Assembly (NCBI GenBank): GCA_018401995.1
Contig: JAGYJR010000005.1
Span: 60,584-124,583, forward strand
DNA length: 64,000 nucleotides
Direction: 5' to 3'
From: Flavobacterium sp.
GTDB taxonomy: Bacteria; Bacteroidota; Bacteroidia; Flavobacteriales; Flavobacteriaceae
Position 1 is the stretch's first letter. Every line of letters starts with the position of its first letter. Both the position numbers and the translations under genes were made by a program. The notes under the pieces were generated by a model. The model was not told the DNA's origin. It saw only the letters and a program-made list of their open reading frames with translations, and searched no databases. This document shows positions 59,768 through 64,000 of this stretch, piece by piece.

Positions 59768-60901
59768 ATGTCAAAAGAAATACAACTCAACACTATTGAA
59801 GAAGCCATTGAAGACATTCGTCAAGGAAAAGTGATTATAGTAGTTGATGATGAAGACAGAGAAAATGAAGGCGATTTCTTAGCCGCAGCTGAAAAAGTAA
59901 CTCCAGAAATGATTAATTTCATGGCCACTCACGGACGCGGTTTAATTTGTACGCCACTAACTGAGTCGCGTTGTAAGGAATTGGATTTACATGCTATGGT
60001 TACCAATAATACCGACCATATGGAAACAGCATTTACGGTTTCAGTTGACTTAAAAGGAAATGGCGTTACTACTGGAATTTCTGCTGCTGACCGTGCTAAA
60101 ACTATAGAAGCGTTAATTGATCCTAATACCAAACCCTTTGACTTGGCTCGTCCTGGACATATTTTCCCTTTAATAGCCAAACAAGGTGGTGTATTGAGAA
60201 GAACGGGGCACACAGAAGCCGCGATTGACTTTGCTCGTTTAGCAGGTTTTAAACCGGCTGGAGTAATTGTTGAAATTATGAATGAAGATGGTACAATGGC
60301 ACGTTTACCTCAACTGGTTGAAGTAGCTAAAAAATTCGATTTGAAATTGGTTTCTATTGAAGATTTAGTGGCTTACCGTATGCAACACGACAGTTTGATT
60401 CAAAAGAAAGAAGACTTTGATATAGAAACGCGTTTTGGTACTTTCCGTTTGCGTGCTTATTTGCAAACTACCAATAAACAAGTGCATTTGGCCTTAACGA
60501 AAGGAACTTGGAATGATGGTGAGGAAATTTTAACTAGAATAAACTCTACGCAAGTAAACAATGATATTTTAGGAACCTTAACCCATGATGCGGATAAACG
60601 TTTGGATTCTATGTTCAAAAAAATCAATGCGGAAGGAAAAGGCGCAATTATTTTCATTAACCAAGAAGTAAAATCGTTAGAATTACTTTCTCGTTTGGGA
60701 GAATTGAAAGTACTTCAAGAGAAAGGCATTACTAAAGCACCTGAAATTAAAATGGATGCCAAAGATTTTGGTATTGGTGCGCAAATATTACACGATTTAA
60801 ATATTTCTAAGTTGCGACTGCTTTCTAATACCACCGAACCTACGAAGCGTGTAGGAATGATTGGTTACGGATTAGAGATTACAGCTTATGTGAATTACTA
60901 G
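59768..60901 (+). CDS. ribB: 3,4-dihydroxy-2-butanone-4-phosphate synthase with degenerate GTP cyclohydrolase II-like domain
   Basis: Riboflavin pathway: converts ribulose 5-phosphate to the four-carbon unit of lumazine. The RibB domain (residues 1-205) is intact: VVDDEDRENEGDFL near 25, THGRGLICTPLT near 57, RTGHTEAAIDFARLAG near 145. The C-terminal domain (about 215-377) looks like RibA but lacks the three Cys of the zinc site (GS.RCDCG replaced by LGTLTHDADKRL) and the QEGRGIG segment (FINQEVKSL), so GTP cyclohydrolase II activity is not expected. This resembles the RibBX architecture. Overlaps the convergent TSUP gene by 4 bases. Confidence 0.9.
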   Translation: MSKEIQLNTIEEAIEDIRQGKVIIVVDDEDRENEGDFLAAAEKVTPEMINFMATHGRGLICTPLTESRCKELDLHAMVTNNTDHMETAFTVSVDLKGNGVTTGISAADRAKTIEALIDPNTKPFDLARPGHIFPLIAKQGGVLRRTGHTEAAIDFARLAGFKPAGVIVEIMNEDGTMARLPQLVEVAKKFDLKLVSIEDLVAYRMQHDSLIQKKEDFDIETRFGTFRLRAYLQTTNKQVHLALTKGTWNDGEEILTRINSTQVNNDILGTLTHDADKRLDSMFKKINAEGKGAIIFINQEVKSLELLSRLGELKVLQEKGITKAPEIKMDAKDFGIGAQILHDLNISKLRLLSNTTEPTKRVGMIGYGLEITAYVNY

Positions 60902-61650
60902 AAAAACCACAATTTTATTGCTAAGGACGATACCGTAATTAACAAAAACCATTTAATTACTTTATCGTCTTTTTTTACACTCCACCTGCTTGCAACCCAT
61001 GCGCCAGATGCATTTCCTAGTGTTAAGATTATAGCTAAAGGATAATTGATTTTATCTTCTATTGCAAAGACTATAACGGCACCAATGGTATATACGGCTA
61101 CTACAAAAACTTTGGTAACATTAGATTTTAATAAAGATAAACCGTTTAGATATGGTAAAATGGCTAGCATTAAAAAGCCAATTCCGGCATTAATAAAACC
61201 ACCATAAATACCTAAGAAGAAAAAAATAAAAACAGCCCAATATAAATGTTTGCCATTGGTGCGCTCTTGCATATGATTGGTTGTTTTATTGGTGTTGAAC
61301 AAAATAATTAGAACGACCATAATCATGATAAAGGCTAAGATTTTATTGAATGCTTCACCTGATATGGTAATTGCTAATTTAGCTCCTATAAACGAACCTA
61401 ACAAGGCTGATAATCCAAGGTAGAAACTAAAGGGATATGTAGAAACGCCTTTTGATTTAAATCCTTTTACGGCAGTTAAGGTTTGCACTAAAATGGCTAT
61501 ACGGTTTGTGCCATTAGCAACTGGTGCTGGTAGCCCTAAAAAAATAAGCATGGGTAAGGTTAATAACGTTCCTCCACCCGCTACGGTATTTAAAAAACCG
61601 GCAATGAAACCGATGGGTATTAGGAGAAGATATTCGAGTGCAAATTCCAT
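60898..61650 (-). CDS. TSUP family (TauE/SafE) transporter
   Basis: Inner-membrane carrier of the sulfite exporter TauE/SafE type. 250 residues with seven or eight helices; GFIAGFLNTVAGGGTLLTLPMLI at the N-terminus is the family signature, repeated in diverged form as GIYGGFINAGIGFLMLAILPYL in the second half. Substrate (sulfur or organic anion) unknown. Its end overlaps ribB by 4 bases on the opposite strand. Confidence 0.92.
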   Translation of the reverse strand: MEFALEYLLLIPIGFIAGFLNTVAGGGTLLTLPMLIFLGLPAPVANGTNRIAILVQTLTAVKGFKSKGVSTYPFSFYLGLSALLGSFIGAKLAITISGEAFNKILAFIMIMVVLIILFNTNKTTNHMQERTNGKHLYWAVFIFFFLGIYGGFINAGIGFLMLAILPYLNGLSLLKSNVTKVFVVAVYTIGAVIVFAIEDKINYPLAIILTLGNASGAWVASRWSVKKDDKVIKWFLLITVSSLAIKLWFF

Positions 61651-61782
61651 TTTTTGTATTGAAGTGCAAATGTATAGAAATTGGGAGTAAAAAAATAGAA
61701 AAGAAAAAAATTAGCTATAAAATTGAAAGTCAAAATATTAAAGGAATGGTGTGCTTTTTTTTGCATTTTTCTATTAAAAACA

Positions 61783-61813
61783 TTTGTAGAAATAAAAAAT
61801 CGTTCTATATTTG
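61783..61813 (+). promoter_or_regulatory. Consensus promoter of tRNA-Ser
   Basis: TTTG (61783-61786), exactly 19 bases, TATATTTG (61806-61813): a full match to the Bacteroidota promoter, 35 bases before the mature tRNA. Confidence 0.85.
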
Positions 61814-61847
61814 CACTCGCAATACGGAAATGATTGCGCGACTTATT

Positions 61848-61935
61848 GGAGAAATGGCAGAGTGGTCGAATGCGGCAGTCTTGAAAACTGTTGACTGTAA
61901 CAGGTCCGGGGGTTCGAATCCCTCTTTCTCCGCCA
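61848..61935 (+). tRNA. tRNA-Ser (anticodon TGA)
   Basis: 88 bases. GGAGAAA pairs with TTTCTCC in the acceptor stem, G discriminator and encoded CCA at 61933-61935. Anticodon TGA at 61882-61884 in the loop CTTGAAA. Long variable arm between the anticodon stem and GGGGGTTCGAATCCCTC T-arm, as in class II tRNAs. The T-loop TTCGAAT is intact. The opposite strand holds an open frame that is not a gene. Confidence 0.95.
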
Positions 61936-61946
61936 CTTTTCAAAGT

Positions 61947-61983
61947 AAAACCCTGTAAACTAAACACTTACAGGGTTTTTTAT
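61947..61983 (+). terminator. Terminator after tRNA-Ser
   Basis: Perfect 12-bp stem AAAACCCTGTAA / TTACAGGGTTTT (61947-61958, 61968-61979) followed by Ts. Confidence 0.88.
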
Positions 61984-62044
61984 TTTACGGTTGTCGGTTC
62001 GGTTGTTGTTTTAGTTCGTTTTGAAGCTAAAAAAGGAATAAATT

Positions 62045-62725
62045 CTAAACTTTTGTTTTTTGTTTATTTAATAAATACTCTACAAGTGAAGGAAAACGTG
62101 AACTATTAGCTTTAGCATTTTCTTTTTCTAAATAATCTTCTATTTTGTCTAGTGTATCAAATTGTGTATCTTTTACTCTAATCAAGTCATCAAACGTTTT
62201 TTTTCTCTCACTTACTAATTGCAAATTATTTAAGTCTAAAACCGTTATAAGGTGAACAACGGCTTGAAATCTTATTTGTAGAGATGCAATATTTGCTTTA
62301 AAATCTGAAAAGCTTCTGTATTCGTGTGTATTTGGTAAAATTTCACCAGTTGGCATATACTTAAAAAATGAAGCACAATCTGGATGTAATAACAAATTAA
62401 CTATAAGCTCATCACTTTTTACCGTATCACAATGCTTATTTGAATGCGTACATGATAAATGAAGATTAAAGTAATCAAGCTCTTGAACTTTAAATTTTGA
62501 CTGTGGTAGAAAATGTTCTAAAACAACCCTTAAAGAATGGTTTTCAATTTCTTGCTCACAATAACAGCATAAATACTTTTGCTCTGCAATAAGTATCTCT
62601 CTGAAGTTGTTTTTATCTGGATTTATTAATTCTTTGAATGAGAATTTTTTTCCTTCTGCAATTAACCTTTGCTTCAAATTTGTAAGAAGTTGAGGTTCTA
62701 TCTGATTTTTTCTGATAAACCTCAT
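62045..62725 (-). CDS. HNH endonuclease, PtuB-like (TIGR02646-type)
   Basis: Predicted DNase effector of a Septu-like defence module. 226 residues. The HNH core is at about 53-110: CCYCEQEI (first Cys pair), LEHFLPQSKF (His of the catalytic site), LHLSCTHSNKHCD (Asn/Cys block that closes the zinc knuckle). Gene start overlaps the ATPase stop by one base (TAATG), so the two products are made together. Begins from the right; ends 62 bases after the tRNA-Ser terminator. Family call is from motif order and pairing; the exact system type (Septu or retron-linked) is undecided. Confidence 0.82.
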   Translation of the reverse strand: MRFIRKNQIEPQLLTNLKQRLIAEGKKFSFKELINPDKNNFREILIAEQKYLCCYCEQEIENHSLRVVLEHFLPQSKFKVQELDYFNLHLSCTHSNKHCDTVKSDELIVNLLLHPDCASFFKYMPTGEILPNTHEYRSFSDFKANIASLQIRFQAVVHLITVLDLNNLQLVSERKKTFDDLIRVKDTQFDTLDKIEDYLEKENAKANSSRFPSLVEYLLNKQKTKV

Positions 62726-64000
62726 TATTCGTAAAAATTAATTAAAACGTTTGCTCTTTGAAGTTCTTGGTGATTAGCTCCCATTGTTTGCTCTAATTTG
62801 GCTCTCAATTGAAGTGCTTCCTCTGATTGTGATTGACCAGTTGCAATAAGCTCTAAATAAGTTTTTAAAGCATTATCTACTTCTTCTATTCTTGGTGTAA
62901 TATTTTGTTTAATTAACGATTCATCAACTGTTAAACCATAAGTATTTTTAATAGAAGAAATTGTTCCATTATCTATATAATAAGCTTGTTTTTTTACAGT
63001 ACTCAAAAGAACTGGTGAATGCGTTGTTAATATAAACTGGTCTCTTTGTATTGTACTTTGAACGTAATCTTCTTCTGCATAATCTTCTTCTGCATATCCA
63101 TCATTATTTAATTCCAAATTTGGTATTAAATCCCATTGCCAAGATGGATTTAGATAGGTATCTGGCTCATCCCACAAGAATAATGAATTCTTTCCTTGCA
63201 AAAGATAAATCATGCCTTTAATAGCAATAAATTGTTGTTCTCCTTCACTTAATTCTTTAAATGTAATTGGATATTCTATATCTTCTTTCTTTACTTTTAA
63301 ATTGATTCCTTCAAGGTTCTTTGTAGTAAGTAGTATATTTAGTAATTTAAAAATATCATCTTCATATCCAAAAATCTCTTTGAGTTTAAACAAAGCACTA
63401 TTGCCTATAAACTTATAAGTAACAGAATTTACTCTCTCTGGATATTGTATTGATGTGTTTAATTTTGGATAATTTTCGATTTCTTCATCTAATTGTAATA
63501 GATGAATTTTTTCAATAAAATTTCTTACTGTTCCTTCAGTATCGAAAAAGTTTTCATAAGTATGGTCTTTAATCCAACCAGTATGTTTTTTAATTGTTAT
63601 TTCAAATGAATGAAGCTTTGTAATATTAAAGTACTTCTTAAAAAAATCTTGATAAATAGGTGCATCATTTGAAAATGAGAAAAGAGCTAAAAGAATCATG
63701 CGATAATGAATAGGCTCTAATGCTAAAATTGGAGGTAGTGAAGTTGCTTTTTGCTTTCTAAATATTGTAGAGTATTCTTGCTTAAACTTATTAGAAACAA
63801 CATTGTTCTTTCTACCAATGTTTCTTTTAAAATTATGTGTATTGAATTTTGGGTTTTCCTTTCCAAAAGCTTGTACATAAGTTTTTCTATCCAATACAGG
63901 AACCTTAAAACGTTTAACATCAGGACCCACCTCCATTATAGGAGGTCTTCTTTTTGAAAACTTCTGTTCTTCCTCGGACTGTTCGGACTGTTCGGACTGT
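62725..64000 (-). CDS. ABC-type AAA ATPase, PtuA-like; N-terminus beyond window
   Basis: ATPase partner of the HNH nuclease. The frame stays open to the right edge, so at least 425 residues are coded here and the Walker A motif must lie outside. Visible: signature FKELSEGEQQFIAIKG near 63240, Walker B/D-loop SLFLWDEPDTYLNPSW near 63170, switch His ILTTHSPVLLS near 63025. A YAEED repeat (coding tandem units at about 63065-63100) sits between Walker B and the switch. The last bases of the window carry three TCGGACTGT units encoding a SEQSEQ stretch. Septu PtuA and retron-associated ATPases share this layout. An apparent ATG at 63936 is internal. Confidence 0.75.
   Translation of the reverse strand, partial: QSEQSEQSEEEQKFSKRRPPIMEVGPDVKRFKVPVLDRKTYVQAFGKENPKFNTHNFKRNIGRKNNVVSNKFKQEYSTIFRKQKATSLPPILALEPIHYRMILLALFSFSNDAPIYQDFFKKYFNITKLHSFEITIKKHTGWIKDHTYENFFDTEGTVRNFIEKIHLLQLDEEIENYPKLNTSIQYPERVNSVTYKFIGNSALFKLKEIFGYEDDIFKLLNILLTTKNLEGINLKVKKEDIEYPITFKELSEGEQQFIAIKGMIYLLQGKNSLFLWDEPDTYLNPSWQWDLIPNLELNNDGYAEEDYAEEDYVQSTIQRDQFILTTHSPVLLSTVKKQAYYIDNGTISSIKNTYGLTVDESLIKQNITPRIEEVDNALKTYLELIATGQSQSEEALQLRAKLEQTMGANHQELQRANVLINFYE

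Noticed and set aside
61620..61967. Open frame antisense to tRNA-Ser with a [15 protein letters not shown] segment
   Set aside because: It is the antisense translation of the tRNA T-arm and CCA end, a well-known false protein in databases.

Overview
The window looks like a chromosomal segment of a Flavobacterium-like member of the Bacteroidota. The base composition is AT-rich. Promoters fit the Bacteroidota pattern TTTG-N19-TAnnTTTG (the tRNA-Ser and rplS promoters match exactly), and no clear Shine-Dalgarno sites are seen. Gene content agrees: a TonB receptor/DUF4249 pair, a PUR-alpha/DUF3276 protein, an extended NusB, a monomeric isocitrate dehydrogenase, a cyclophilin-FKBP fusion, and a BatA-type protein.

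Sequence quality is mosaic. Three blocks (about 1-3530, 9550-12940 and 18575-21530) are dense with single-base insertions, deletions and substitutions, so conserved genes there are readable only by jumping frames: icmF, a DUF4197 gene, the 5' part of rluD, a PASTA gene, ddl, coaD, the 5' part of a SulP transporter, a DUF2975/HTH pair and the 3' part of valS. The rest is clean. Several clean/noisy boundaries fall inside single genes whose two parts together give the normal family length. I therefore read the breaks mainly as uncorrected or gap-filled assembly, not gene decay.

Layout: (1) 1-3.5 kb, icmF (minus, runs off the left edge) and DUF4197. (2) 3.6-8.9 kb, a secreted unknown, a di-heme cytochrome c peroxidase lipoprotein, the mlaE-mlaF-mlaD lipid-transport operon and an anchored unknown. 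(3) 9-13.7 kb, rluD and PASTA (minus), divergent from ddl-coaD-sulP. (4) 13.9-16 kb, an NfeD-like/flotillin pair. (5) 16.1-20.5 kb, an accessory stretch of small lipoprotein or secreted genes separated by related promoter-bearing repeats, including a predicted gluzincin metalloprotease, then DUF2975/HTH. (6) 20.5-29.4 kb, valS, two DUF1573 genes, an aspartyl protease/PDZ protein, an aminotransferase, the nusB-DUF1573-yajC operon and leucine dehydrogenase. (7) 29.5-37.4 kb, an ABC exporter, DUF3276, csaA, a thioredoxin-like gene, a cyclophilin-FKBP fusion, a methyltransferase, then trmD, a BLUF photoreceptor and rplS. (8) 37.6-48.8 kb, monomeric IDH, a TonB receptor/DUF4249 pair, thiamine pyrophosphokinase, uvrB, DUF4184, DMP19-like, TerB-like and DUF1456 genes. 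(9) 48.9-53.8 kb, BatA-like, a dihydroorotase-like protein lacking the HxH metal site, DUF4870, an esterase and a fasciclin protein. (10) 54.2-61.7 kb, tpx, dgkA, ftsK, lolA, an LptF/G permease, a RibB with a degenerate RibA domain and a TSUP transporter. (11) 61.8-64 kb, tRNA-Ser(UGA), immediately followed by an HNH nuclease/ABC-type ATPase pair resembling the Septu (PtuAB) anti-phage module, cut by the right edge.

Most likely points of biological interest are the PtuAB-like module beside the tRNA gene, the BLUF gene lodged between trmD and rplS with a repeat-bearing rplS leader, the repeat-punctuated small-lipoprotein array, and the two enzyme homologues that have lost catalytic metal ligands.
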